From JAFGAV01 sp041479055 (GTDB taxonomy: Bacteria; Acidobacteriota; Aminicenantia; Aminicenantales; JAFGAV01), in assembly GCA_963702835.1 (NCBI GenBank), contig OY969762.1:1860001-1924000 (forward strand): a stretch of 64,000 nucleotides of DNA, written 5' to 3'. This document shows positions 46,583 to 55,158 of this stretch, in pieces. The notes beneath the pieces are model-generated. The model ran no database searches and was not told the DNA's origin. It saw only the letters and a program-made list of their open reading frames with translations. The translations under genes and the position numbers were made by a program. Position 1 is the first letter of the stretch, and each line of letters begins with the position of its first letter.

Positions 46583-47167
46583 ATGAACAAGACCGAAACC
46601 CTCAAGGACGGGGCGTCCGTCGTCGTCCGCGAGCTGAAAAACGAGGACCTGGACGGGCTGATGAAGTTCTACCTGGCCCTCCCGGAGGAAGACCGTAAAT
46701 ACCTCAAGGTGGACGTCACCGACCGCAACGTCGTCCGCCAACGCATCGCTCTCGTCGAGCAGGGCAACGTCTTCCGGCTCATCGCCCTGGCCGGAGACCG
46801 AGTTGCGGCCGACGGCATGCTGGAGCTTTCCCCCGAGGAATGGCGCCGGCATCAGGGCGAGCTCCGGGTCATCGTCGCTCCGGACTATCGGCACAAAGGC
46901 CTCGGCCTGGTCATGATGCGTGAGCTGTACTTCATCGCCGCCGGCCGGAATGTGCAAATGGTGGTGGCCAAGTTCATGCGGCCGCAGGAGGGAGCCCGGC
47001 GGATTTGCAGCCGGCTGGGGTTCCACGAGGAAAGCATCCTGCCCGACTACGTCAAAGACCGGAGCGGTGAGGTGCAGGACCTGGTCATCATGACCGCCGA
47101 TATGAAGGAATTCTGGAACGACCTGGAAAGCTTCTACCACGGCACCGATTGGGAACGCTGCAAGTAA
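46583..47167 (+). CDS. GNAT-family N-acetyltransferase
   Basis: The product has 194 residues. Residues about 15-45 form the N-terminal strand-helix (VVVRELKNEDLDGLMKFYLA). The acetyl-CoA binding motif A is RVIVAPDYRHKGLGLVMMRE near 97-116 (the R/Q-x-x-G-x-G/A pattern as RHKGLG). The motif B region is GARRICSRLGFHEESILPDY near 140-160. The substrate is unknown; the acidic C-terminal FWNDLESFYHG tail is not typical of ribosomal RimI enzymes. AGGAG at 46571-46575 selects ATG 46583 over 46562. It is convergent with the NeuA-KdsC gene across 83 bases. Confidence 0.85.
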   Translation: MNKTETLKDGASVVVRELKNEDLDGLMKFYLALPEEDRKYLKVDVTDRNVVRQRIALVEQGNVFRLIALAGDRVAADGMLELSPEEWRRHQGELRVIVAPDYRHKGLGLVMMRELYFIAAGRNVQMVVAKFMRPQEGARRICSRLGFHEESILPDYVKDRSGEVQDLVIMTADMKEFWNDLESFYHGTDWERCK

Positions 47168-47250
47168 TTAAATAATAGCAATCGCGCCGCCCCTTATAGA
47201 TTCTCGTGAACTTCGGAAAAAATTGCTATAGGACAAGCATGCGATTCAAA

Positions 47251-48492
47251 TTAATGTTTTTTCGCACTTTCCAGAAGCAAATCGCACAGCTCGCGAACCG
47301 CTCCGTGTCCGCCGCGCCGGCTGAGGAGGAGGTCGGCCTGCCGCAGCACTTCGGGCTCGGCATCGGCCGGCGCCGCGGCACAGCCAGCGATCTCGAAACA
47401 GGCGAGGTCGTTGACGTCGTTGCCCACGAAGACCACCTGGGAGGGGTCCAGGCCGCGCTTCACGAGCAGAGACCTTAAAGCCTCGGCCTTGTCCTGGATG
47501 CCCTGAACATAGGGAATGTCGAGCTTACGGCAGCGGGCGGCCACCACCGGGTTGACCTCCGTGGAAAGGACCATCAGCTCAACGCCCGCTTGCCGCAGGC
47601 GAACCAGCCCCATCCCGTCGCCGCGAGAAGCGGCCACGTATTCGTGGCCTTCTCCGTCCACCCAGACGCGGTTGTCGGTCATGACGCCGTCAAAATCGAA
47701 GACAACCAGCCTGACTTCGGCGGGCAGCGGCCGGCGAGCCCGGCCGGGCGAGACGGCCTCCGGCCCGGCCTGCCGCAGCAGGCTCTCGGCCAGCGGCCAC
47801 TGGGAGGGCTTGTCGAGGTCCACGGCGAAGCGAGAGTCCACCACCAGGGGCAGGATTCTCCTGCCGCTCATCGAGCCCTTGTCCAAGATGACCGACGGCC
47901 GGACAGCGTCCACATGCCCGGTCTGCCAATAGGTGGCCGGCAGAGCTTGGCGGGGCAAATTGAAAGGCTCGGGGAGGCCTTTTACAGTCAACAGGGGTTT
48001 GAGGCTGCCGTCGGCGGCCAGACGCCACATCTTGTAAGGATTCTGCTCGGAGGGAATGACCGTCCGCACCGAGTCGGCCTCGGGCCGGCTGAGGAGAAGC
48101 CGGACGGCATCGTCCACACAGTTCTGGGGCCGAAGGGGCGAAGTCGGCCTCAAGTGGACCACGATCTTGGGCCGGTAATTCTCTTTCTTCTTCAGCCAGG
48201 TGAGGGCCTGCTCAAACACGGGCCGGTCGGGGGTATCGTCCCGGGCCAGCTCGGCCGGCCGGAGGAAGGGCACCTCGGCGCCGTATCGGCGGCCGACCTC
48301 GGCGATCCGCTCATCATCGGTGCTGAGGATCAGGCGGGTCACGGTCCGGGCCTGTCGGCCAGCGGCGATGCTGTAGGCCACCAAGGGATGCCCGGCAAAT
48401 AGCCGGATATTCTTGCCCGGGATCCCTTTCGACCCTCCCCTGGCCGGAACGACGGCCAGCACTTCCGCTCGGTTTTTCATAATGTCTTTCAT
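47251..48492 (-). CDS. CMP-nonulosonate synthetase fused to KdsC-type HAD phosphatase
   Basis: The product has 413 residues. Residues 1 to about 235 are a CMP-sialate/CMP-legionaminate synthetase (NeuA type): VVPARGGSKGIPGKNIRLFA with the CTP-binding loop, ILSTDDERIAEV, HLRPTSPLRP and YWQTGHVDAVRP. Residues about 255-413 are a HAD phosphatase of the KdsC type: LVVFDFDGVMTDNRVWVD with the nucleophilic Asp, STEVNPVVAARCRKL and VVFVGNDVNDLACFEIAGC. The synthetase activates the nine-carbon sugar; the phosphatase would remove the C9 phosphate left by the NeuB-type condensation. It ends the leftward glycan operon that starts at 52417. Confidence 0.9.
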   Translation of the reverse strand: MKDIMKNRAEVLAVVPARGGSKGIPGKNIRLFAGHPLVAYSIAAGRQARTVTRLILSTDDERIAEVGRRYGAEVPFLRPAELARDDTPDRPVFEQALTWLKKKENYRPKIVVHLRPTSPLRPQNCVDDAVRLLLSRPEADSVRTVIPSEQNPYKMWRLAADGSLKPLLTVKGLPEPFNLPRQALPATYWQTGHVDAVRPSVILDKGSMSGRRILPLVVDSRFAVDLDKPSQWPLAESLLRQAGPEAVSPGRARRPLPAEVRLVVFDFDGVMTDNRVWVDGEGHEYVAASRGDGMGLVRLRQAGVELMVLSTEVNPVVAARCRKLDIPYVQGIQDKAEALRSLLVKRGLDPSQVVFVGNDVNDLACFEIAGCAAAPADAEPEVLRQADLLLSRRGGHGAVRELCDLLLESAKKH

Positions 48493-48969
48493 TTTACCCT
48501 AACCGCCGCGATTGGCAAGTCGCGGCCGGCCCTACGTTGAGTTGTGTGGTTACCTCTCTTTTTCTGTAGAGGGCCTGGGGAAGGAGCGAGGCGCCATGAG
48601 CGGTTTAGCCACGAAATCTCTTTGGAGGGGGAACCCGCTTCGCGTTTCCCCCTTCCAACGGGAGCTGCGCTCCCTGCCTCCCTTTCTCGGGCGCGGCTCC
48701 AGCCGCGCCCTGCGACCAAGGGGACGTCTCCCCTTGGAACGCCTTACGATCGGCTAGGCGCCGATTGTCGACGGGTTTCGACGGCTTCTGACATATTCTT
48801 GTCGGCAGGTGAGCAGCCTGAGCTTCCGCAGGAAGCGAGTTGCGCAACCGCCGAGAAAACCGGAGATTCCGCGGCGTGAAGAACCGCGGCCAGGCGCCGC
48901 AGCCCTTTCCCAGGCCCTTATCCACGTTCCTACTGCACATTTCAACCAAGAACCGTCGCAGCCAAGCGC
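48493..48969. other. Intergenic region holding a hairpin repeat, otherwise empty
   Basis: The 477 bases between the LysE-type gene and the NeuA-KdsC gene contain the multi-hairpin repeat at 48621-48740. The flanking parts have no convincing reading frame or promoter. The gap interrupts an otherwise tight leftward operon. Confidence 0.5.
48621..48740. repeat. Multi-hairpin intergenic repeat, copy 2
   Basis: It matches copy 1 (15062-15168) at its ends and in several blocks. Hairpins: TTGGA-GGGGGAA with TTTCCCCC-TTCCAA, GGGAGC-TGC-GCTCCC (specific to this copy), GGGCGCGGCT-CC-AGCCGCGCCC (48689-48710) and CCAAGGGG-ACGTCT-CCCCTTGG (48716-48737). The second conserved hairpin is short in copy 1 and long here, so structure is kept while the sequence changes. 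Confidence 0.75.
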
Positions 48970-49590
48970 TCAAAACACCCGAACGATGAGATAAGCCCCC
49001 ATGACGACCAGCACCGCTCCCAGGGCCCGGCTGACCAGCTCCAGGACACGGGGCTTAATGACTTTCCGCGACTTGGCCAGCAGGCCGCATTTGGACATAT
49101 CCAGGCTTACGGCCGTAACGATCAGGCCGGCGCTGAACAGCGGAAGGGAAGTTTTGGGGACGCCGAAATTGAGATGGGCCAGGCTGATGATGTTGATCCA
49201 GAAAAACACGCTGATGGGATTGCTCAGGGTCAGGAAGAAGCCGCTCAGGTAGCACCTCAGCGAGGCGTAGCCGGCCCTCCGGCGGCCAGCCGGTTTCTCC
49301 GGGCCGGAGGGGAAATGACTGCTGATGATCTTGACCGTTCCCCAGACGATGATAAAACAGCCGTTGACCAGGGACAGGCCGAAACGGAGATGCGGGTTAT
49401 CGAGGAAGCGGACGAGCCCCAGATAAGTCGCCGTGGTGATCAGGAGGGCGCAGGAATAGAGGCCGCCCACCACCGAGGCGCAAGCCCGGTAGCCGGAGTT
49501 GACCCCTGTTTCGACCTGGGCGATAAAGCCCGGCCCCACGCTCAGGACCAGGGGCAGGGCCACCAGGGCCCCTTCCAAGAACGCCATCAT
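48970..49590 (-). CDS. LysE-family exporter
   Basis: The product has 206 residues and six hydrophobic segments, opening MMAFLEGALVALPLVLSVGP with the family's conserved GP near the first helix, then ALLITTATYLGLVRFL and GYASLRCYLSGFFLTLSNPI (the SNP motif), and ending RALGAVLVVMGAYLIVRVF. LysE/RhtB exporters pump amino acids or related small molecules; within this glycan cluster the cargo may be a pathway intermediate, but that is guesswork. It starts 30 bases downstream of the neuB-like gene in the same direction. Confidence 0.83.
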   Translation of the reverse strand: MMAFLEGALVALPLVLSVGPGFIAQVETGVNSGYRACASVVGGLYSCALLITTATYLGLVRFLDNPHLRFGLSLVNGCFIIVWGTVKIISSHFPSGPEKPAGRRRAGYASLRCYLSGFFLTLSNPISVFFWINIISLAHLNFGVPKTSLPLFSAGLIVTAVSLDMSKCGLLAKSRKVIKPRVLELVSRALGAVLVVMGAYLIVRVF

Positions 49591-49620
49591 CGCCGGGCCG
49601 GCCCTCTTTGCCGTCCGCTC

Positions 49621-50499
49621 CTAGAAATCGGAGACCCGGCGGAGCCTTCGCTGGGAGGGGATTTCGCTCTCATAAACGCGCTTGATGCCGTCGCCCAGGG
49701 CCTGCTCGGAGACGCGGATATAGCGGACCAGCCGCTCCAGTCCCTGGGGCTCGATGGAGGCCGCTTGATCGCTGCCCCACAGGGCGCGGTCCAGGGTGAT
49801 GTGCCGCTCCGCGATGCAGGCCCCCATGGCCACCGCCACCACCGTGGGGATCAGGCCGACTTCGTGCCCGGAGTAGCCGATGGGCGTCGAGAAGGTCTGG
49901 CGCAGGGTTTGGATCACGCGCAGGTTCAGCTCGTTGACATCGCAGGGATAAGAGCTGGTGGAGTGGAAGACGATCAGGTCTTCCTCACCCAGCAGCTTGA
50001 CCGCGGCCTTGATCTGCTCCATGGTCGACATCCCGGTCGAAAGGAAGATGGGCTTCCCCATCCGGCGAACATACTTGAGCAGCCCTTTGTTGGTCAGGAG
50101 GGCCGAGGGGATCTTGTAGCAGGGCAGGTTGAACTTTTCCATCATATCCACGGAAGGCTCGTCCCACACCGAGACGAACCAGGGTATCCCCAGCTGGCGG
50201 CAGGTCCGGTCGATGTCCCGGTATTGCTCCTCGCCGAACTCCACTTTGTAGCGGTAGTCGAGGTAGCTGATGTAGCCCCAGGGCGTCTCCCGCATCTTAT
50301 TGCGCTGTTCGGGGGGCACGCACAGCTCCGGGGTCCGCTTCTGGAATTTAACCGCATCCACGCCGGCCCGGCGGGCGATCTCGATCAGGCTTTTGGCGAT
50401 CCCTAAATCGCCGTTATGATTGATGCCGATCTCGGCCACGATGAAGGTCGGTTGTCCATCGCCCACCAGCCTATCGCCGATGCGGACCGTTCGGTTCAT
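49621..50499 (-). CDS. N-acetylneuraminate synthase family protein (NeuB-like, no SAF domain)
   Basis: The product has 292 residues. It condenses phosphoenolpyruvate with a six-carbon N-acyl sugar to form a nine-carbon nonulosonic acid. Motifs: FIVAEIGINHNGDLGIAKSL near 19-38, AVKFQKRTPELCVPPEQ, PWFVSVWDEPSVDM (family: STPFD), LSTGMSTMEQIK, HSTSSYPCDVNELNL, IGYSGHEVG and ERHITLDRALWGSDQAASIE. Most NeuB proteins have 340-360 residues with a C-terminal SAF antifreeze-like domain that closes the neighbouring active site. Here the chain ends after the TIM barrel (IPSQRRLRRVSDF), so that domain is missing or elsewhere. Confidence 0.9.
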   Translation of the reverse strand: MNRTVRIGDRLVGDGQPTFIVAEIGINHNGDLGIAKSLIEIARRAGVDAVKFQKRTPELCVPPEQRNKMRETPWGYISYLDYRYKVEFGEEQYRDIDRTCRQLGIPWFVSVWDEPSVDMMEKFNLPCYKIPSALLTNKGLLKYVRRMGKPIFLSTGMSTMEQIKAAVKLLGEEDLIVFHSTSSYPCDVNELNLRVIQTLRQTFSTPIGYSGHEVGLIPTVVAVAMGACIAERHITLDRALWGSDQAASIEPQGLERLVRYIRVSEQALGDGIKRVYESEIPSQRRLRRVSDF

Positions 50500-50536
50500 C
50501 GTTTTTCTCCCGTGTTCAGGCGATTATAGGTTATTG

Positions 50537-51373
50537 CTACCAGGCTGTCCAGCCGCCGTCCACCACCAAGTTCGCCCCGGTCATATAGGATGAAGCGTCC
50601 GAGGCCAGGAAGAGAAGGGCTCCGTTCATTTCCTGCGGCTCGGCCATGCGGCCCAGCACGGTCCGCGCCGAATAGGCCTTCAGGAACTCGTCGTCATGCC
50701 CCTGATACACCCCGCCCGGGGTCAGGGCGTTGACCCGGATGCGGCGGCCGGCATAGTAGGCGGCCAGGTAGCGGGTCATTCCCAGCACACCCGCTTTGGT
50801 CACGGAATAATAAACCGGCTTGTAGGAGGTCTGCCGTCCCTCCCGTTGATAGAGGCGTTGATCCGGCCCGACCAATCCGTAGGTGGAGCAGATATTGATG
50901 ATCACTCCCCGGCCCTGGGCCAGCATGGGCCGCGCGGCGGCCTGGCAGCAGAGGAACATCCCGGTCAAATTGACGTCCAGGGCCTGTTTCCAGGATTCCA
51001 GGGGATAATCCTCGAAACTGCCCAGGGGCGTCGCTTGTCCGGCCAAAGCCGCCGGGTCGAACTTGGGGTCCAGGGCGGCGCTGTTGACCAGGACATCCAG
51101 ACGCCCGAAGGCCTTCAGGGTGGACTGGACCATGGCCTGCACTGAAGCGGGATCGGTGATGTCGGTCTTCGAGCCCAGGGCCTTGTATCCATCTTTCTCC
51201 AGCTCATCGGCCAGGGCGGCGGCCCTTCGGCCGTCGATATCGGCGACCACCACCGCCGAACCCGCTCCGGCCAGCGTCCGGCAGAACTGCCGGCCCAGCA
51301 GGCCCGGGCCCCCGGTCACCACGCTGACGCGGCCGGTGAGATCGAACTGGGCACAAACCTTAGGGTCCATCAT
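50537..51373 (-). CDS. Short-chain dehydrogenase/reductase (PtmA-like)
   Basis: The product has 278 residues. It has the Rossmann motif VVTGGPGLLGRQF near 18-30 (TGxxxxxG), VADIDGRRAA, DITDPASVQAMV, VNSAALDP, the catalytic ICSTYGLVG with Ser and YYSVTKAGV (YxxxK), and the C-terminal TGANLVVDGGWTAW. Such SDRs occur in legionaminate/pseudaminate-type clusters (for example ptmA of Campylobacter) beside neuB and neuA homologues, as here. The reaction is not assigned. AGGAGGAACG precedes the double ATG at 51373. It is followed closely by the NeuB-like gene. Confidence 0.88.
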   Translation of the reverse strand: MMDPKVCAQFDLTGRVSVVTGGPGLLGRQFCRTLAGAGSAVVVADIDGRRAAALADELEKDGYKALGSKTDITDPASVQAMVQSTLKAFGRLDVLVNSAALDPKFDPAALAGQATPLGSFEDYPLESWKQALDVNLTGMFLCCQAAARPMLAQGRGVIINICSTYGLVGPDQRLYQREGRQTSYKPVYYSVTKAGVLGMTRYLAAYYAGRRIRVNALTPGGVYQGHDDEFLKAYSARTVLGRMAEPQEMNGALLFLASDASSYMTGANLVVDGGWTAW

Positions 51374-51388
51374 CGTTCCTCCTTGATA

Positions 51389-52417
51389 TCAGTGACCTGA
51401 CCGGGCCGGATTCGCCGGAAACCTCTGGAGAGTGCCCGTCCGTGCCGACTCAAGCGCGGCCAGCGCCAGCTCCAGCGCCCGCCGTCCGTCCTCCAGGGTG
51501 CAGGCCGGCTGAGACTTTCCCCGAACGGCGTCGAGGAAATCTCGCATCTCAGCCAGGAACATGGCGTTGCGCTCGAACCCGTCGGGCGCGGAAAAAGTCT
51601 GCCACTCCCCTTCCCGCTTGTCCAGCGGGACGGCGAATAGCCGCACGGCGCCGTCCTCATTATCCCAGACGATGGTTCCTCGGCTGCCGACAACTTCCAG
51701 CCGGTGGAGGGGAGGCCGCTGGTCGTAATTTAATTGCACGCTCCCCAGCAGGCCGCTTCGGAAACGGAGGCCGATCTCGGCCGTATCCTCTACAGGCAAC
51801 GAAAGGCCGGCCCGCCCGGTGAAAGCCCACAGGTCCTCGACCTCGCCGAACAGCCAGTGCAGATAGTCCAGGGGATGACAGAGCGTCAGGACCACACCTC
51901 CGCCCAGGTCCTTCCGGGCCGCATACCCTTTCTGATAATCCTCCCAAGGATGCCAATCGGGAAGGTACTCGCCCCAATGCGCCCGCGCCGCGAGAGGGAG
52001 GCCCACCGCTCTCTCGGCCAGAAGCGAGGCGACCTTCCGCAGGCCGGGATGAAAGCGGAATTGGAAGCCGACCGCCACCTTCAGGCCTCTTTCCGCCGCG
52101 GCCTGTTGGAGGGCCTGCACTCCTTCGAGCGTGTTGGAAACCGGCTTCTCCAGGAATACATGACAGCCGGCCCTGACAGCCGGGAGGGCCACCTTCAAGT
52201 GCAGGGAGGAAGGGTTGGCCACGATGACCGCGTCCGGACGCCGGGCCAGGGCGGACTCGAGGTCCGTCTCCACGGGAAAGCCGTCCAGCTCCTCGTCCGG
52301 CAAGGTCGCCCGGCGCGTCCGATAGAGCAGCAGGTCCTTCTCTCCTAGAGCCAGCAGGTTCCGGAGGTGTCGGCGACCGATTGATCCCAACCCGGCGATC
52401 AAAATCTTCATTTTCAT
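51389..52417 (-). CDS. Gfo/Idh/MocA-family oxidoreductase
   Basis: The product has 342 residues. The N-terminal NAD(P)-binding domain starts KILIAGLGSIGRRHLRNLLA (GxGxxG); the catalytic EKPVS motif is near 95-100, and a C-terminal beta domain with GGGVVLTLCHPLDYLHWLFG follows. Family members oxidise or reduce sugars at C3 or other positions, often in nucleotide-sugar pathways. It starts the leftward glycan operon and is divergent from an epimerase gene across 67 bases. ATG at 52417 or 52411 are both possible; the longer frame is not credible. Confidence 0.9.
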   Translation of the reverse strand: MKMKILIAGLGSIGRRHLRNLLALGEKDLLLYRTRRATLPDEELDGFPVETDLESALARRPDAVIVANPSSLHLKVALPAVRAGCHVFLEKPVSNTLEGVQALQQAAAERGLKVAVGFQFRFHPGLRKVASLLAERAVGLPLAARAHWGEYLPDWHPWEDYQKGYAARKDLGGGVVLTLCHPLDYLHWLFGEVEDLWAFTGRAGLSLPVEDTAEIGLRFRSGLLGSVQLNYDQRPPLHRLEVVGSRGTIVWDNEDGAVRLFAVPLDKREGEWQTFSAPDGFERNAMFLAEMRDFLDAVRGKSQPACTLEDGRRALELALAALESARTGTLQRFPANPARSGH

Positions 52418-52442
52418 CAAAATTAACACAGGACGGCGCTTA

Positions 52443-52473
52443 TTGGCAACGAAGCGTGTACTTTTGCTAGAAT
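52443..52473 (+). promoter_or_regulatory. Promoter of the rightward epimerase operon, very short leader
   Basis: TTGGCA (52443-52448), a 19-base spacer and TAGAAT (52468-52473). Expected start near 52480 leaves about five bases before ATG 52485, with no Shine-Dalgarno sequence. Confidence 0.45.
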
Positions 52474-52484
52474 GGACGCTTAAC

Positions 52485-53468
52485 ATGGATAAGGTTCTTG
52501 TCACCGGCGCCTCCGGGTTCATCGGCAGCCACTTGGCCGAGGAGCTGGTGCGGCGCGGCTGCCGGGTGTCCTGCCTGGTGCGCCGGGCTTCGCGGGTTAG
52601 CGAGCTCAAGCGGCTCCCAGTCCGGTTGGTGGCTGGGGATTATATGGACCCGGTCTCGCTGGAAGAAGCGGTCCGCGGCCAGGACGCGGTCTTTCATTTG
52701 GCCGCCGTCCTCAACGGCCGGGACTGGGAGACCTTCTACCGGGCCAACACCCTGAGCACCCAAAACCTCCTGAAGGCCTGCCTGAAGGCCAACCCCGGCT
52801 TGAGGTCGTTCGTCTTCGTCTCCAGTATTTCGGCGGTCGGGCCCAGCTCCGGCGGGCAGAGGCTTGACGAACAATCGGCCTGCCGGCCCGTCTCGCTCTA
52901 CGGCCGGAGCAAGCTGGAAGCCGAGCAGGCCGTCAAAGGCCTTGGGAGCCGCCTGCCCTGGGTCATCATTCGGCCGCCCAATGTCCTCGGCCCCCGCCAA
53001 AGCGAGCTCCTCCAGGCCATCAAGCTGCTCCGCAGAGGGATCATGCCCATGGTCGGAAACGGGCGGCCCCAGACCAGCGTCTGCGATGTGGAGGACCTCA
53101 TCCGGGCGCTCATCCTGGTTGCCGGGAAAGGAGAGGCGGCCGGCCAGACCTACCTGGTCACGGACGGAGGGGAATATGCCTGGCGGGAAATCACCCTGGC
53201 CTTGGCCGAGGAGCTGGGAGTGAAACGAATATGGCTTAAGGTGCCCTACAGCTGGCAATATGCCCTGGCCTGGTTGGCCGAGGGTGCGTCCCGCCTGACC
53301 CGGAGGCCTCTTCTTCTCAGCCGGGAGCTCTTGCGCTCCGGCCAACGCTTCGAATGGCTGTATGACGGCGGCAAGATCCAAAAAGAGCTGGGCTTTTCAC
53401 CGCGCTACACCATGCGGGACTCCGTCCGCCGGACAGTGGCTTGGTATCGTGAGCAGGGCCGGGTATGA
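52485..53468 (+). CDS. NAD-dependent epimerase/dehydratase family protein (1 of 3)
   Basis: The product has 327 residues, an extended SDR. It has KVLVTGASGFIGSHLAEELV (TGxxGxxG) at the N-terminus, VRLVAGDYMD, VFHLAAVLNGRDWETFYRAN, the catalytic SSIS and YGRSKLEAEQA (YxxxK), and RPPNVLGPRQSELLQAIKL. Likely substrates are nucleotide sugars or sugar-lipid intermediates; the family also includes 3-beta-HSD-like and flavonol reductase-like members, so a precise role is not assigned. It is the first of three paralogous SDRs interspersed with a membrane protein. The longer start at 52443 would cover the promoter. Confidence 0.85.
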   Translation: MDKVLVTGASGFIGSHLAEELVRRGCRVSCLVRRASRVSELKRLPVRLVAGDYMDPVSLEEAVRGQDAVFHLAAVLNGRDWETFYRANTLSTQNLLKACLKANPGLRSFVFVSSISAVGPSSGGQRLDEQSACRPVSLYGRSKLEAEQAVKGLGSRLPWVIIRPPNVLGPRQSELLQAIKLLRRGIMPMVGNGRPQTSVCDVEDLIRALILVAGKGEAAGQTYLVTDGGEYAWREITLALAEELGVKRIWLKVPYSWQYALAWLAEGASRLTRRPLLLSRELLRSGQRFEWLYDGGKIQKELGFSPRYTMRDSVRRTVAWYREQGRV

Positions 53469-53489
53469 TACAATTTATCCGTTATTGAC

Positions 53490-54491
53490 ATGGAAAAAGT
53501 GTTTATTACCGGGGCTAACGGCTTCATAGGCTCCTCCCTGTGCAGGTACCTGCTGGATAGAGGATACGACGTCTTCGGGCTGGTCCGGCCGGGTTCAGAC
53601 CGGCATTTCCTGGAGGGCCTCCCGGTCAAGCTCATCACCGGCGACCTGCGCCGGCCGGACCAGATCGATATCCCGGCCGACCTGGATTTCGTGATCCACT
53701 CGGCTTCCGTGGTCTCCGACCAGGCCGGCCCGAAGCAGTGCGAGGCGCAGATCTACCAGCTCACGGTCAACCTGATTGAAAGGCTGGGCCGTCTTCACTG
53801 CCGGCCCAAACGGATCATTTATCTATCCACGGCTCTGACCCTGGGGTTCGGCGACCTGGACATCTCAGAGGCCAAGCCCGGCCGGTCGGCCATGTTCCTG
53901 GCCTACACTCGCGCCAAGAAGAAGACCGAGGAATACCTCACCGCCCGGTTTCGGGAGGAGGGCCTTCCGGTGGTCATCCTCCGTCCGGCCGACGTGTTCG
54001 GCCCCCAGGACCGCACCTCCTGCGCTCGGATCCTGCGCGGTTTCGAGAGGGGTGTGCCCATGATCGTCGGCCACGGGGACTGGTTCTTCGGATTCTGCTA
54101 CATCGAAAATCTCTGTCTGGCCGCCCACCTCATCCTCCTGACCCCGGGGATTGAAGGCCGGACCTACACCATCACCAACGGACAGATGATCACCTGGCGG
54201 GACTTTTTCACCGAAATCTATAAGGGCTTGAACAAAAAGCAGCGGGTGTTCGTACCGGTCTGGCTGGCCATGACCGCGGCCGCCCTGCAGCAGGCCGTGC
54301 ACAAGGTCATTCCCCGTTATAAGCCGGAGCTCAGCTATTATCGGATCAAGCGCGTTACCTCCCACACCACCTACGATATCACCCCGGCCGTCCGGGACCT
54401 GGGCTATCGTCCCGACCAGGACGCCGGCCGGCAGATCCAGTCCATTGTGGAATGGTACCTCGAAGAAAAACGAAATGGGCACATCCGCTGA
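53490..54491 (+). CDS. NAD-dependent epimerase/dehydratase family protein (2 of 3)
   Basis: The product has 333 residues. It opens MEKVFITGANGFIGSSLCRY; then VKLITGDLRRPDQIDIPADL, VIHSASVVSD, catalytic YLSTALTLG and YTRAKKKTEEYL (YxxxK), and VILRPADVFGPQDRTSC. The C-terminal part (FVPVWLAMTAAALQQAVHKV) contains a hydrophobic stretch that could touch the membrane, as in 3-beta-HSD-type SDRs. It follows the first epimerase by 21 bases. A TACAAT box sits at 53469-53474, again close to the ATG with no Shine-Dalgarno sequence. It overlaps the CPBP-like gene by 17 bases. Confidence 0.85.
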   Translation: MEKVFITGANGFIGSSLCRYLLDRGYDVFGLVRPGSDRHFLEGLPVKLITGDLRRPDQIDIPADLDFVIHSASVVSDQAGPKQCEAQIYQLTVNLIERLGRLHCRPKRIIYLSTALTLGFGDLDISEAKPGRSAMFLAYTRAKKKTEEYLTARFREEGLPVVILRPADVFGPQDRTSCARILRGFERGVPMIVGHGDWFFGFCYIENLCLAAHLILLTPGIEGRTYTITNGQMITWRDFFTEIYKGLNKKQRVFVPVWLAMTAAALQQAVHKVIPRYKPELSYYRIKRVTSHTTYDITPAVRDLGYRPDQDAGRQIQSIVEWYLEEKRNGHIR

Positions 54492-55158
54492 ACTGCCGCT
54501 GCTCTACCCCTATCTGGCCTTGGCCTTCACTCTGCTGGCCACCGTCTTCAGCCGCCGCCGGCTAGCCGCCCGCAGCGACGAGTTCAAGGCGACTCTGCTC
54601 TATTTTGCTTTCTTTTTCCTGCTCCTATTCGCCCTGCCGGTGATAGCCCTCCTCCTGACGGACAAGAATTCCCTGGATTTTCTGGGTGGAGTCGGGTTGA
54701 GGGTCGGAAACTGGCGCCTGGGGCTTGGGCTGGCCGCCGCGGCCGTGCCCCTGGCCCTGGCCGGAGCTCTGGTCAGCGGCCGCGATCCTCTGATGCGGGG
54801 CTATTACCCCTTCTCCAAGGCCGCCTGCCTCAGCCCAAAGCGCTTGGCCCTCTATGAAACTTCCTACTTTTTTCTATATTACTGGCCCTGGGAATTTGCT
54901 TTTCGGGGGCTGTTGTTCTTTCCCCTGGTGGGGGCTCTGGGGCTGGTCCCGGCTCTGGCCGTCCAGACTCTTCTTTCCACGCTCACCCACATCGGCCATC
55001 CGGATATGGAAATTGCGGCCACCCTGGCCGCCGGATTCCTCTTCGGGCTCATCGCCTATTTCACCCGGTCCATACTGTACACCGCGGCCATTCACGCCCT
55101 GTTCGGCCTCACCATCGACGTCGCCTTCTGTCATCGCTATCATCGGCGGAAATCATGA
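54475..55158 (+). CDS. CPBP-family (Abi/CAAX protease-like) membrane protein with altered motif
   Basis: The product has 227 residues and about seven membrane helices. The CPBP/Abi motifs are recognisable: PWEFAFRGLLFFPL for EExxxR, THIGHPDMEIAATLAAGFLFGLI for the second motif, and HALFGLTIDVAFCH for the third. The canonical first Glu of the EE pair is Trp here (WEFAFRG), while the second Glu, the Arg and both His remain, so protease activity is uncertain. Members cleave or bind prenylated or membrane substrates, or act as immunity proteins. It sits between two epimerases, overlapping both, so it belongs to the same transcript. Confidence 0.72.
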   Translation: MGTSAELPLLYPYLALAFTLLATVFSRRRLAARSDEFKATLLYFAFFFLLLFALPVIALLLTDKNSLDFLGGVGLRVGNWRLGLGLAAAAVPLALAGALVSGRDPLMRGYYPFSKAACLSPKRLALYETSYFFLYYWPWEFAFRGLLFFPLVGALGLVPALAVQTLLSTLTHIGHPDMEIAATLAAGFLFGLIAYFTRSILYTAAIHALFGLTIDVAFCHRYHRRKS

